From Luteimonas huabeiensis HB2 (GTDB lineage: Bacteria; Pseudomonadota; Gammaproteobacteria; Xanthomonadales; Xanthomonadaceae), in contig NZ_JAAN01000045.1 in assembly GCF_000559025.1 (NCBI RefSeq), positions 45,933 to 109,932 on the forward strand: a stretch of 64,000 nt of DNA, written 5' to 3'. Of the stretch, positions 44,601 through 53,192 are shown piece by piece. The position numbers and the translations under genes are program-made. How positions within the stretch are numbered: the first letter of the stretch is position 1; every line of letters starts with the position of its first letter. A model generated the notes under the pieces. The model worked only from the letters and a program-made list of their open reading frames with translations, was not told the DNA's origin and did not search any database.

Positions 44601-45246
44601 GATCGGGCGGCAGCGGCGCGTCGGGCGGACGCAGGTCGGGTTCGCGCACCAGCAGCGGCAGGTCGCGGGCCAGCGCTTCGGGCCCGTTCGGCCACAGCGC
44701 GAGCAGGTCGTCGGCGTCGTCCGCGTCGGCGGCGCGCGCGCGCCACAGGTCGGCGGCGATCTCCTCGCGCAGCGCGCGGTCGCTGGCCAGCAGTTCGGGC
44801 GCGTCGAAACCTTGGCCGCTCTCCAGCGCGTGCTCGCGCAGCGCGCGCGCGCAGAAGCCGTGGATGGTGAAGATGGCGGCGAGGTCGATCTCCTCGGCGG
44901 CCGCGCGCAGGCGACGGCGCAGCGCCACGGGCGATTCGCCGCCGCGGGCGAGGTGGGCGTCGAGCAGCGCGCGCGTGGGCGCGGCCTCGGGCGAGGCGGC
45001 GCCGGCGCCATCGAGCAGGCGCGCGGCCAGCAGCAGGCGGGCGCGGATGCGCGTGCGCAGCTCCTGGGTCGCGGCCTCGGTGAAGGTGACCGCGAGGATC
45101 TCGCCGATGCGCAGGCCGCGCTCGACCACCAGCCGCAGCACCAGGGTGGCCAGGGTGAAGGTCTTGCCGGTGCCGGCTGACGCCTCGATCGCGCGCACGC
45201 CGTCGAGCGGCAGCGCCAGCCAGGGATCGTCGGGGACCGCGCTCAT
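41641..45246 (-). CDS. recB: Exodeoxyribonuclease V beta subunit (helicase/nuclease)
   Basis: 1201 residues. SF1 helicase motifs: Walker A IEASAGTGKTFTLATLVLRL, motif II LVDEFQDTDPRQWRIFERVF. The C-terminal nuclease domain carries MTGLIDLTYLHDGRWYLLDY, ending in KSN, with the Asp and Lys of the RecB nuclease. The length is normal (E. coli 1180). The start codon overlaps the recC stop, and the stop overlaps the recD start; both are ATGA. No Chi sequence is inferred. Confidence 0.97.
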   Translation of the reverse strand: MSAVPDDPWLALPLDGVRAIEASAGTGKTFTLATLVLRLVVERGLRIGEILAVTFTEAATQELRTRIRARLLLAARLLDGAGAASPEAAPTRALLDAHLARGGESPVALRRRLRAAAEEIDLAAIFTIHGFCARALREHALESGQGFDAPELLASDRALREEIAADLWRARAADADDADDLLALWPNGPEALARDLPLLVREPDLRPPDAPLPPDPLPALRAAAAALAAAFRDHGQDFRAALLAAVEGKVLNGQSYKAAWIEALFDALAAWCGRGDADEPFDDDRLERLLPESLAARTNKAHAGRTPDSPLCAAIAPYRAALAAAGAYREARRTRLLHRIRTEARERLALRKRERRVRSYDDLIDGLADALADDAPNADALARRLRAQYRVALVDEFQDTDPRQWRIFERVFGAGSDHPALFVVGDPKQAIYGFRGGDVETYLAARAQAQAAPALDRNFRSRPALLRAIAALYAEAGEAAFVDARIGFRDVAPGGVRTDADFLRDGAPAPALTLWRASAPPPDEKGRAGAWDAEASRALATRACVAAIHRLLADARAGRAQLAGRPLRPGDIAVLVRTHREATRIRQALAAVGIPAVAAGKQSLFATAEAREIHALLLALLHGGDDGRLRAALATVLVGVDAAGIAALDADGEALRGWQARALAWRERLQRGGPLALVGALCAEHAQRLLGLLDGERRLSNYLQLAEALQEAQARALGLHGLVDGLARRIAEADPDDEAQLLRLESDAHRVQVVTLHKSKGLEYPLVFLPFAGIGGRPPEAGQRVVVAGERGRTLHWRLQAGTSGWNDARDRWAEAQRAEDARLLYVGLTRAEHALWLATGPFFNHSRSPLWPMVADPDALAARARDAIAIDTAPPPAALPWLPPEAEGAVPPARTAARLPAPDWWVYSFTQLANAEAGGEVASAATEPVPGGRDEPAAPEPDADPAPEAFDPRFSGSRFGVALHAVLERSDFAQWAGWTPGMPAPEGERALALDALRASGYSAADLEAGVEALLPLVGHTLTVALPEGLRLADLPADARRPEIEFQFALAPTRTDDLLALLHRHGLLRGRQGFGARRRLEGLMTGLIDLTYLHDGRWYLLDYKSNRLPGYGPAQLDAAMAHSEYDLQALIYTFALHRWLRFRLGEAYDYARDFGGARYLFCRGLDAARPDSPGIRAWRFAPELVHAVDALFAGARDEAAA

Positions 45247-48200
45247 GCGGCGTCCTCGTCGGCGCCGGCAGGCGCGGCGGCGAACGCGTCGGCATCGAAG
45301 GTCGCCTCGAGCCCGGGGTGCGGGTGGCCGGTGGTCACCAGCGCATAGACCTGCAGCGCGGTCTCGGCGAAGGCGCGCAGGCTTTCGGCATCGGCGAAGG
45401 GATCGCGCCCGCGCAGGGCCAGCCGCAGCGCCTCGCCCTGGCCTTCGCTCCACTGGCGCTCGCCGCCATGCCAGACCTTCGCGGCCTCCCGCAGGCCGCG
45501 TTCTGGCGTGGGCGCGCAGAACAGCGCCCAGGCGCTGTACGGCGCGAACGGCAGCGGCGCGCGCAAACCTTCCGCGCGCAGCGCGAGCAGCCGCTGCAGC
45601 GCGTCGCGCGCCTGCGCGGGCGGCAGGGGCGGGCGCGGATACGGGCCGGGTCCGGCCGCGCCGCCGTCGTGGAACTCGACCAGCGGCAGCGCCAGCCCGG
45701 CGGCGCTGGCGAACAGCCAGTCCAGGCCGTTGCGCAGCGCGCCGGGGCCGTTGGGCGGGTCGAAGCGCAGCCGCGCCAGCCCCTGCGGGTAGCGCGCGCG
45801 CAGGCGGCCGTGCAGGCGCAGGCCGTCCAGCTCGACCTCGGCGCGCGGCGCGTCCTCGGCCGCGTCGCCGCGCCAGGCGGCGAAGGCTTCGGCATAGGGG
45901 GCGAGCGCGGCGCGCTGCGCGGCGAGCGCGCGCCGGCCGATCGGCCCGGAGGGCAACAGCCCGCGCGCGCGTAGCGCCGGGTACAGCGCGGCATCGCCGG
46001 TGCCGGCCAACAGCGCGTCGAACACCGCGCGCTGCAGCGCGTGCCGGCCCAGGCCGCGGGCGGGCGCGAGCAGCGGCTCGACGTCCGGCGCGGCGTCCTC
46101 GATCTCGGCCAGGCGCAGGCCGAGCCGCTGGCGCAGGAAGCCTTCGGCCGGCGCGAGCAGGAAACGGCGCAGCGCCTCCAGCGGCAGCGCGCCGCCCTCG
46201 GCCTCGGCGTCCGGCGCGGCCGCCACCGCGCCGGCCGACCACGGCGCCAGCGGCGCGCGCGCGGCGGCGGCGCGGCCGGCCGCCGGCCACCAGTCGCCGC
46301 GGTAGGAGAACCGCCGCGGGTCGGCGGGCGCATCCGCGCCGGCGGCGCCGAACGCGGCCGCGGCGAACGGCTGCAGCGGATGGCGCACCACCAGCTCGCG
46401 GGCGGCGGCCTGCGGATCGACGTGCTGGCGGGCGGCGGCGTCGAGCAGTTCGGCGACCAGCAGCGAGGGCTCGCGCGCGCTGCCGTCGCGCGGGTCGGCG
46501 CCCTGGTAGCTGACGTAGAACACGTCCTGCGCGGCGGCGAACAGCTGCAGGAACAGGAAGCGGTCGTCGTCGCGGGTGGAGCGGTCGCCGGCGCGGCGGC
46601 GCTCGGTGCCGAGTTCGGCGGTGAGGCGGTTGAGGCCGGCGGCCGGGTCGCGGCGCGGGAAGTCGCCGTCGTTCATGCCCAGCAGGCAGATCGCCCGGAA
46701 CGGCAGCAGGCGCATCGGCACCATGCGGCCGACGCTGACGCCGCCGGTCAAGAGCGGCGCGCGGGTGTCGGCCTCGCCCAGCACGGCGGCGAAATGCGCG
46801 CGCACGGCCTCGGCCGGCACCGGCGCGGCGAAGCCGGCGCGGCGCGCGTCGGCGGCGAAGGCATCGATCAGCGCGCGCAGGCGTTCGAGCGCGCGCTGGG
46901 TGGGGGCCGCCGCGGGCGGCGCGGGCAGCAGCGCGTCGAGCAGGCCGAGCAGGCGCTCGCGCCAGGCCTCCGGCGGCATCGCCTCGCCGAGCAGGCGCGC
47001 GTGGCGGGCCAGCACGCGCAAGAGGCGCAGCAGGGTGTCGAGCGCATCGAGCGCGCCGCCTTCGAGCTCGGGCATCGGCGCGACCGCGGCGCTCTCGCCG
47101 GCCGCGACCAGCGTGTCGCTGCCGGTGGCATGGCCCAGCAGCAGGCGATCCAGCGCGAAGGCCCAGGTGTAGGCGTCGTCGGCCGGGGCGCGCAGGCGAT
47201 CGCGATGCGCGGCGTCCAGGCCCCAGCGCGCGCCGGCGGCGGCCAGCCACGCGTGCAGGCGCTCGAACGCGGCGGCATCGAGCCCGGCGGCCTCGGCCAG
47301 CGGCGGGCTGGCGAGCAGGTCCAGGGTTTCCTCCAGCCCGAAGCGCGCGACCGGCAGCGCCAGCAGGCGCAGGAACACGTCGGCCAGCGGTTCGCCGGCC
47401 AGCGGGCTGGCGTCGGCCAGCGCGTAGGGGATGGCGTCGTCGTGGCCGCGGCCGCCGAACACCGCGTCCAGGTACGGGATGTAGGGATCGATGTCCGGCG
47501 CCAGCACCGCGATCTCGCGCGGCTGCAGCGGCGGGTCGAAGCGGCGGCCTTCGGGCGATGCGGGATCGAGCAGCGCGCGCAGGCGATCGTGCAGCACCTG
47601 CAGCTCGCGCAGGCGGGTGTGGCAGGCATGGATCTGCAGCGTCGGATCGCTGCGGTCCACCTCGGCGCGCAACGGCGCGCCGGGCGCGGCGCGGCGGTGG
47701 AACAGGTCCGACTGCAGCCGCCGCAGCAGCGAGGCACCCGAACCCGGGCGTTCGTCGGGATCGACGTGGGCGGCGATCTCGCCGGAGGGGTGGATCACCT
47801 CGTAGCTGCCAAGCACGGCCATGAAGTCGCGTCCGGCCGCGCCCCAGGCCTGCAGCAGCGGGTTGTCGGGCGGGGTGACGTCGTCGCCGGCGCGCGCGCG
47901 CTGCAGGTCGCCCCAGTAGGCGCGCGTGGGCGAGGGCACGTAGAGGTGCAGGGTGCCGGCGCGCGCCTGCGTGGCCAGCACGCGCAGCACGTCGGGCGAG
48001 ACGTTGAGGGTGGCGAAGGCGAACAGCCGCGGCGGCAGGCCGGCGGGCGGCGGCGCGCCGGCGGGCTCGAAGCGGTCGAGGTACTGCTGGATGCGCCGCG
48101 CGCGATGCGCTCGGCCGCGCGCCACGCGCCGCCACAGGATCGCCTGCGGGTCGTCGGCCTCGGCACCGGCCTCCCAGCGCAGCAGCCAGTCGCGGCGCCA

Positions 48201-48641
48201 GGCCTGGTACTTCTCGAACACCGCGGCCAGCTCGCCGGCCAGCGCCCAGGCGCGCAGCGGGTCGGGGCCGGCGACGTGCGCGGCCAGCGCGGCGAGCGCC
48301 GGCCGCGCCATGAAGCCGGCATCGGTCAGCGCGGCGTAGAGGTGCCAGCGCAGCGCGGCGGCGTCGAGCTCGTCGTCGGCCGGGCCGAGATTGGCGGCCA
48401 GCGCGCGGGCGACGAACTCGCCCGGGGTCAGGAACGCCAGGTTGGCGGCGATGCCGTGGCGCGCGGCCAGCGTGGCCTGCAGCCAGCGGCGCATCGCCAC
48501 CTGCGGGATCAGGATCGTGTCCGGCGCCAGCAGCGGCCGCCCCGGCGCCGGCGCGCGCACTTCCTCGGCCAGCAGGCCGGCCAGCACCTCCAGCGCGTTC
48601 GAGTGGTAGAGGCGGACGTCGGCGGCGGGCGTGTCGGGCAT
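45243..48641 (-). CDS. recC: Exodeoxyribonuclease V gamma subunit
   Basis: 1132 residues. It has RecC features: LYHSNALEVLAGLLAEEV at the N-terminus, the inactive-helicase segments (FRAICLLGMNDGDFPRRDP, and RFLFLQLFAAAQDVFYVSYQ) and the inactivated nuclease-like C-terminal domain (ALFCAPTPERGLREAAKVWH). In RecBCD it splits the strands and reads Chi. It is the first gene of the operon. The 101 bp upstream, shared with the divergent MFS gene, hold its promoter. Confidence 0.95.
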   Translation of the reverse strand: MPDTPAADVRLYHSNALEVLAGLLAEEVRAPAPGRPLLAPDTILIPQVAMRRWLQATLAARHGIAANLAFLTPGEFVARALAANLGPADDELDAAALRWHLYAALTDAGFMARPALAALAAHVAGPDPLRAWALAGELAAVFEKYQAWRRDWLLRWEAGAEADDPQAILWRRVARGRAHRARRIQQYLDRFEPAGAPPPAGLPPRLFAFATLNVSPDVLRVLATQARAGTLHLYVPSPTRAYWGDLQRARAGDDVTPPDNPLLQAWGAAGRDFMAVLGSYEVIHPSGEIAAHVDPDERPGSGASLLRRLQSDLFHRRAAPGAPLRAEVDRSDPTLQIHACHTRLRELQVLHDRLRALLDPASPEGRRFDPPLQPREIAVLAPDIDPYIPYLDAVFGGRGHDDAIPYALADASPLAGEPLADVFLRLLALPVARFGLEETLDLLASPPLAEAAGLDAAAFERLHAWLAAAGARWGLDAAHRDRLRAPADDAYTWAFALDRLLLGHATGSDTLVAAGESAAVAPMPELEGGALDALDTLLRLLRVLARHARLLGEAMPPEAWRERLLGLLDALLPAPPAAAPTQRALERLRALIDAFAADARRAGFAAPVPAEAVRAHFAAVLGEADTRAPLLTGGVSVGRMVPMRLLPFRAICLLGMNDGDFPRRDPAAGLNRLTAELGTERRRAGDRSTRDDDRFLFLQLFAAAQDVFYVSYQGADPRDGSAREPSLLVAELLDAAARQHVDPQAAARELVVRHPLQPFAAAAFGAAGADAPADPRRFSYRGDWWPAAGRAAAARAPLAPWSAGAVAAAPDAEAEGGALPLEALRRFLLAPAEGFLRQRLGLRLAEIEDAAPDVEPLLAPARGLGRHALQRAVFDALLAGTGDAALYPALRARGLLPSGPIGRRALAAQRAALAPYAEAFAAWRGDAAEDAPRAEVELDGLRLHGRLRARYPQGLARLRFDPPNGPGALRNGLDWLFASAAGLALPLVEFHDGGAAGPGPYPRPPLPPAQARDALQRLLALRAEGLRAPLPFAPYSAWALFCAPTPERGLREAAKVWHGGERQWSEGQGEALRLALRGRDPFADAESLRAFAETALQVYALVTTGHPHPGLEATFDADAFAAAPAGADEDAA

Positions 48642-48742
48642 GGGCGCCGGGCATTGTGCAGGAGGCCGGTCCCGCGCATCGCGACGCAGCGTTCCGGTGC
48701 CCGGCGCGGGCCATCGCGCGGCGCATGGCCGATAATGCCGGC

Positions 48743-49945
48743 ATGTCCCCCTCCTCCCCCTGGCGCGGCCGGCTGGTCGCGCTGGCCGGCATTCTGCTGT
48801 CGGCCTTCAACCTGCGCACCGCGGTCACCTCGCTGACACCGCTGTTCGATCCGATCAGCGCCGATCTCGGCTTCGGCCCGACCGTGATCGGCCTGTTCGG
48901 CATGCTGCCCACCGCCGCGTTCGCGCTGGTCGGCGTGCTGACGCCGCGGATCGCGCGCCGCTTCGGCCTGGAAGCGACGGTGCTGCTGGCGATGCTGCTG
49001 AGCGCGGCCGGCTCGCTGCTGCGCGGCGTGTCCGGCGATACGGTCTCGCTGCTGCTGGCCTCGACCACCGCGCTGGCGGGCATGGGCATCGGCAACGTGG
49101 TGCTGCCGCCGCTGGTCAAGCGGCACTTCCCGGACCGGGTCGGCCTGCTCAGCGTGGCCTACATCTCGGTGCTGCAGGCGGGCACCTTCCTGCCGGCGTT
49201 CGTGGCGGTGCCGCTGGCGGAGCGGATCGGCTGGCCGGCCTCGCTGGCGAGCTGGGCGATCCCGGCGTTCGCGGCGGCGATCCCCTGGCTGTGGCTGCTG
49301 CGGCGCGACGGCGATGCGCCGGCGCTGCCGGCCGACGCCCCGGCGGGCCATGCCGGCCGGCGCGCGCTGTGGCGGCTGCCGCTGGCCTGGGGCATGACGC
49401 TGATGTTCGGCATGACCTCGCTGGCGACCTATACCCTCTTCACCTGGCTGCCCGCGATCCTGGCCGATGCCGGCGGCGACCGTGCGCTCGGCGGCAACAT
49501 GGTCGGCCTGTTCTCGCTGCTGGGGCTGACCTCGTCGCTGACCATGCCGATGCTGGCGATGCGGGTGCGCAGGCCGGTGTGGCTGGTGGCCGGCTGCGTG
49601 GCGATGCTGGCGCTGGGCTACCTGGGCCTGCTGCTGTCGCCGCTGCGCGGCACCCTGCTGTGGGTGACGCTGCTGGGGCTGGGGCCGGCCACCTTCCCGC
49701 TCTCGCTGACCCTGATCAACCTGCGCACCCGCAGCGCCGAAGGGGTGGCCGCGCTGTCGGGCTTCACCCAGGGCGTGGGCTACGCGCTGGCCTGCGCGGG
49801 ACCGCTGGTGTTCGGCTGGCTGCACGATGCGACCCACGGCTGGGCGTGGCCGTTCGCGTTCCTGGGCCTGTGCCTGCTGGCGCTGCTGGCCGGCGGTGTG
49901 CTGGTGAACCGGCCGCGGCAGCTGGAGGACGAGTGGGCCGGCTGA
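48743..49945 (+). CDS. MFS transporter, CynX/NimT family
   Basis: 400 residues with twelve predicted hydrophobic helices. CynX-like features are FNLRTAVTSLTPLFDPISAD at the start and GNVVLPPLVKRHFPDRVGLL near helix 4. The group includes cyanate and 2-nitroimidazole transporters; the actual substrate is unknown. An ATG at 48725 is an alternative start. It is divergent from recC and ends 153 bp before the mla operon. Confidence 0.9.
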   Translation: MSPSSPWRGRLVALAGILLSAFNLRTAVTSLTPLFDPISADLGFGPTVIGLFGMLPTAAFALVGVLTPRIARRFGLEATVLLAMLLSAAGSLLRGVSGDTVSLLLASTTALAGMGIGNVVLPPLVKRHFPDRVGLLSVAYISVLQAGTFLPAFVAVPLAERIGWPASLASWAIPAFAAAIPWLWLLRRDGDAPALPADAPAGHAGRRALWRLPLAWGMTLMFGMTSLATYTLFTWLPAILADAGGDRALGGNMVGLFSLLGLTSSLTMPMLAMRVRRPVWLVAGCVAMLALGYLGLLLSPLRGTLLWVTLLGLGPATFPLSLTLINLRTRSAEGVAALSGFTQGVGYALACAGPLVFGWLHDATHGWAWPFAFLGLCLLALLAGGVLVNRPRQLEDEWAG

Positions 49946-49985
49946 CCGGCGGGCACCGGGACGCGAGCCGCTCCATCCCGCACCC

Positions 49986-50098
49986 GGGCCAATTTCTGTA
50001 CTCATCGGTTCAGTGGCTGGGTTAACATTCAGCGATCCCGACCGATCCTTGCGCGTTTGCGCCGCGCGATCCGCGCCTCGCGCCGTCCCCGGAGCCGC
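49986..50098 (+). promoter_or_regulatory. Probable mla operon promoter region
   Basis: An AT-richer patch, TTTCTGTACTCATCGGTTCA, followed by GTGGCTGGGTTAACATTCAG (near 50010-50030) stands out in the GC-rich gap before mlaF. TTAACAT could be a -10 element. GGAG lies just ahead of the mlaF ATG. No regulator site is recognised. Confidence 0.35.
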
Positions 50099-50884
50099 AT
50101 GACCGATTCCACCGCCGCCGCCGTCCGCCTGCAGGGTGTCCGCCTCGACCGCGGTCGGCGCACGATCCTGTCCGGCATCGACCTGACCGTGCCGACGGGG
50201 TCGGTGACGGCCGTGCTGGGCCCCTCCGGGTCCGGCAAGTCGACGCTGCTGGCGGCGCTGACCGGCGAGCTGCGCCCGGCGGCCGGCACCGTGGAGGTCT
50301 TCGGGCGGCCGCTGCCCGAGCGCCAGCGCGAACTGCTGGAGACCCGCAAGGGCATCGGCGTGCTGCTGCAGGGCAACGGCCTGCTGACCGACCTCACCGC
50401 CGCCGAGAACGTGGCCCTGCCGCTGCGCGCGCACACCCGCCTGCCGCGGCCGGTGATCGACCGGCTGGTGGCGATGAAGCTGCATGCGGTGGGCCTGCGC
50501 GCGGCCGCGGACCTGTACCCGCGCGAGCTGTCCGGCGGCATGGCGCGCCGGGTCGCGCTGGCGCGTGCGCTGGCGCTGGACCCGCCGCTGATGGTCTACG
50601 ACGAGCCGCTGACCGGGCTGGACCCGATCGCCAGCGGCGTCATCATGAGCCTGATCGCGCGCCTCAACGCCAGCCTGGGCCTGACCAGCATCATCGTCAC
50701 CCACCACGTGCACGAGACCCTGCCGGTGGCCGACCGCGCGCTGGTGATCGCCAACGGCCGGATCGTCTTCGCCGGCAGCCCGGGCGAGCTGGAGCGCAGC
50801 CAGGACCCGCTGCTGCGGCAGTTCCTCGATGGCCGTCCGGACGGCCCGATCGCCTTCGATGCGGCCCGCCGGGAGGTGGCCTGA
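50099..50884 (+). CDS. mlaF: Phospholipid ABC transporter ATP-binding protein
   Basis: 261 residues. Walker A LGPSGSGKSTLLAALTG, signature LSGGMARRVALARALALDPP, Walker B LMVYDEPLTGLDP. It powers the MlaFEDB complex, which moves phospholipids between the inner and outer membranes to keep the outer-leaflet asymmetry. It is the first gene of mlaFEDCBA; its stop overlaps the mlaE start (TGATG). Confidence 0.95.
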   Translation: MTDSTAAAVRLQGVRLDRGRRTILSGIDLTVPTGSVTAVLGPSGSGKSTLLAALTGELRPAAGTVEVFGRPLPERQRELLETRKGIGVLLQGNGLLTDLTAAENVALPLRAHTRLPRPVIDRLVAMKLHAVGLRAAADLYPRELSGGMARRVALARALALDPPLMVYDEPLTGLDPIASGVIMSLIARLNASLGLTSIIVTHHVHETLPVADRALVIANGRIVFAGSPGELERSQDPLLRQFLDGRPDGPIAFDAARREVA

Positions 50885-51636
50885 TGGCCGCGGCCTTCGA
50901 CGCGATCCGTGCGCTCGGCCGCGCCGGGCTGTTCTCGCTGTCGGTGCTGCGGGCCTCGAAGCCGACCGCCGACTTCTTCGCCGAGCTGGTGCGCGAGATC
51001 TACAAGATCGGCGCGCGCACGCTGCCGATCATCGCCGTGGGCGGCGCGTTCGTGGGCCTGTCGCTGACCCTGCTGGGCTACCGTGCGCTGGAGACCTACG
51101 GCGCGGCCGACCAGGTCAGCGTGCTGATCGGCCTGGGCCTGTACCGCGAGCTGGCGCCGGTGCTGACCGCGCTGCTGTTCGTCGGCCGCGCCGGCTCCTC
51201 GATCGCGGCCGAGCTGGGCCTGATGCGCGCCACCGACCAGATCACCGCGCTCGGGCTGATGGCCATCGACCCGGTGGCCAAGGCGGTGGCGCCGCGCTTC
51301 TGGGCGGCGGTGCTGACGGTGCCGCTGTTGACCGGCTTCTTCTGCAGCCTGGCGATCGCGGCCAGCTACTTCCAGGCGGTGCACGTGCTGGGCATCGACA
51401 ACGGCACCTTCTGGCAGGCGATGAAGGACGCGGTGGATTTCCGCGACGACTTCCTCAACGCGTTCCTGAAGTCGGCCGTGTTCGGCGGCACCTCGGCGCT
51501 GGTGGCGGCCTACGTGGGCTACCACGCCGAGCCCACCATCGAAGGCACCTCGGTGGCGACCACCCGCGCGGTGGTGAACGCCTCGCTGCTGGTGCTGATG
51601 TTCAACTTCGTCATGTCGGCGTTCCTGTTCCGCTGA
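50884..51636 (+). CDS. mlaE: Phospholipid ABC transporter permease
   Basis: 250 residues with five hydrophobic helices. MlaE-family segments: GARTLPIIAVGGAFVGLSLT, ELAPVLTALLFVGRAGSSIA, AAELGLMRATDQITALGLMA. It overlaps mlaF by 1 bp (TGATG) and is followed 44 bp later by mlaD. It forms the inner-membrane core of the transporter. Confidence 0.95.
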   Translation: MAAAFDAIRALGRAGLFSLSVLRASKPTADFFAELVREIYKIGARTLPIIAVGGAFVGLSLTLLGYRALETYGAADQVSVLIGLGLYRELAPVLTALLFVGRAGSSIAAELGLMRATDQITALGLMAIDPVAKAVAPRFWAAVLTVPLLTGFFCSLAIAASYFQAVHVLGIDNGTFWQAMKDAVDFRDDFLNAFLKSAVFGGTSALVAAYVGYHAEPTIEGTSVATTRAVVNASLLVLMFNFVMSAFLFR

Positions 51637-51680
51637 GGCGGCAGGACGACAATGGCCCCCAATCCGCAAGGTGAGTCCCG

Positions 51681-52208
51681 ATGAGCAGCGCCCGTGGTCC
51701 CCGTCTCGAATTCGCCGTCGGTGCGTTCCTGCTGCTGGCGCTCGCGTCGCTGCTGGTGCTGGCGATCGCCTCCACCAACAACCGCTTCGGCTTCGCCCGC
51801 GACACCTACGAGCTGACCGCGCGCTTCAGCAACCTGGGCCAGCTGCGCACGCAGGCGCCGGTGCGCATCGGCGGCGTGACCATCGGCCGGGTGACCCGCA
51901 TCGAGCTGGACCCGGTGAAGTTCGATTCGATCGCCACCCTGGCCATCGACCGCCGCTACCAGGACCTGCCGATCGACACCTCGGCCTCGATCCTCACCGG
52001 CGGCCTGCTCGGCGAGAGCTACGTCGATCTGCAGCCGGGCGGCGACGTGGAGACGCTGCAGCCGGGCGAGGAGATCGCCTTCACCACCCCCGCGGTCGAT
52101 CTGATCCAGATGGTCGGCCGCTACATGTTCAGCGGTCCCGGCGCCGGCGCGAACGATGCCGCCGCCGAGCCCGCCACTTCCCCCGCCCCCCGCGAGGATC
52201 AGCCATGA
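51681..52208 (+). CDS. mlaD: MCE-domain periplasmic phospholipid-binding subunit
   Basis: 175 residues. One N-terminal membrane helix (FAVGAFLLLALASLLVLAIA), then a single MCE domain (about 38-120: YELTARFSNLGQLRTQAPVR, IGGVTIGRVTRIELDP) and SILTGGLLGESYVDLQPGG. The C-terminal helix (PAVDLIQMVGRYMF) is followed by an Ala/Pro tail. It forms the hexameric ring of the transporter. Its stop overlaps the mlaC start by 4 bp. Confidence 0.95.
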   Translation: MSSARGPRLEFAVGAFLLLALASLLVLAIASTNNRFGFARDTYELTARFSNLGQLRTQAPVRIGGVTIGRVTRIELDPVKFDSIATLAIDRRYQDLPIDTSASILTGGLLGESYVDLQPGGDVETLQPGEEIAFTTPAVDLIQMVGRYMFSGPGAGANDAAAEPATSPAPREDQP

Positions 52209-52867
52209 CCCGTTCCCTCATCGCCATCGCCATCGCCGCCGGCCTGCTGGCCGCCGCCCCGGCCGCAGTGCACGCGCAGCAGCAGCAGCGCCCCGCCGCC
52301 GCCACGCAGGCGGCGGATTCCCCCAGCCGGATGGTGCTCGACAACACCCAGCGCATCCTCTCCGAGCTGGAGCGCCGCCGCGCCGAGTTCAGCGCCGACC
52401 GCGACGCGCTGAACGCGTTCGTCAAGCGCGAGTTCGACGCCATGTTCGACCGCGACTACGCCGCGCGCCAGGTGCTGGGCCGTCACGGCCGCGGCGCCGA
52501 CGAGGGCGACATCAAGCTGTTCGCCGATGCGCTGGCCGACAGCCTGCTGCGCCGCTACGGCGCCTCGCTGCTCGATTTCAACACCCGCCTGCAGGTGCGC
52601 ATCCGCTCCGAGAGCCCGCTGCCGCGCGGGCTCGGGGTCAAGGTGTCGAGCGAACTGCTGCGCCAGGGCGGCGACCCGATCCCGGTGGACTACCTGATCC
52701 GCCAGTCCGGCGGGCAGTGGAAGGTGTTCGACGTGCAGGTGGAGGGCGTGAGCTTCGTCAGCACGTTCCGCCGCCAGTTCGACGCCGAGCTGCAGAGCAA
52801 GTCGATCCGACAGGTCGCCAACGAGCTGCGCAGCGGCCGGCTGCAGGCCGATGCCGACGTCGACTGA
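52205..52867 (+). CDS. mlaC: Periplasmic phospholipid shuttle
   Basis: 220 residues. A signal peptide (SLIAIAIAAGLLAAAPAAVH) is followed by a Gln/Ala linker and the Tol-Tol-Ttg2 domain: DYAARQVLGRHGRGADEGDI, then VDYLIRQSGGQWKVFDVQVE and GVSFVSTFRRQFDAEL. It carries phospholipid between MlaA at the outer membrane and MlaD. It overlaps mlaD by 4 bp and mlaB by 17 bp. Confidence 0.95.
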   Translation: MTRSLIAIAIAAGLLAAAPAAVHAQQQQRPAAATQAADSPSRMVLDNTQRILSELERRRAEFSADRDALNAFVKREFDAMFDRDYAARQVLGRHGRGADEGDIKLFADALADSLLRRYGASLLDFNTRLQVRIRSESPLPRGLGVKVSSELLRQGGDPIPVDYLIRQSGGQWKVFDVQVEGVSFVSTFRRQFDAELQSKSIRQVANELRSGRLQADADVD

Positions 52868-53147
52868 GCCGGTGCTGCGGCGCGAAGGCGACGCGCTGGC
52901 GTTCGCCGGCCCGCTGCTGCGCGAGACCGTGCCGGCGCTGTGGCCGGCGGCGCTGCGCGCGCTGGACGGCGCGCGCCGGTTCGACCTGCGCGCGGTGCCG
53001 CGCATCGACAGCGCCGGCCTCGCCCTGCTGGCCGAGCTGGCCGCGCGCGCCGGCGGCGGCATTTCGATCGACGGCGCGCCCGCCGGACTGGACGAGCTAC
53101 TGGCGGCCTACCGGCTGCGCGCGGACCTCGACTTCAACCACGCCTGA
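52851..53147 (+). CDS. mlaB: STAS-domain subunit of the Mla transporter
   Basis: 98 residues forming a STAS domain: ALAFAGPLLRETVPALW, RFDLRAVPRIDSAGLALLAE. It stabilises and regulates MlaF in the MlaFEDB complex. Its ATG lies inside the end of mlaC (17-bp overlap). The position fixes the identification despite the short length. Confidence 0.9.
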   Translation: MPTSTEPVLRREGDALAFAGPLLRETVPALWPAALRALDGARRFDLRAVPRIDSAGLALLAELAARAGGGISIDGAPAGLDELLAAYRLRADLDFNHA

Positions 53148-53192
53148 GATCGCACCGGCGCCGCTCGGCGCCTCCCGACCCTGGAACCGCCC

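Noticed and set aside
41689..45180. A 1163-codon plus-strand frame opposite recB
   Set aside because: The sequence is low-complexity Gln/Gly/Arg/Val-rich, lacks any domain, and mirrors the codon pattern of recB; it is a shadow.
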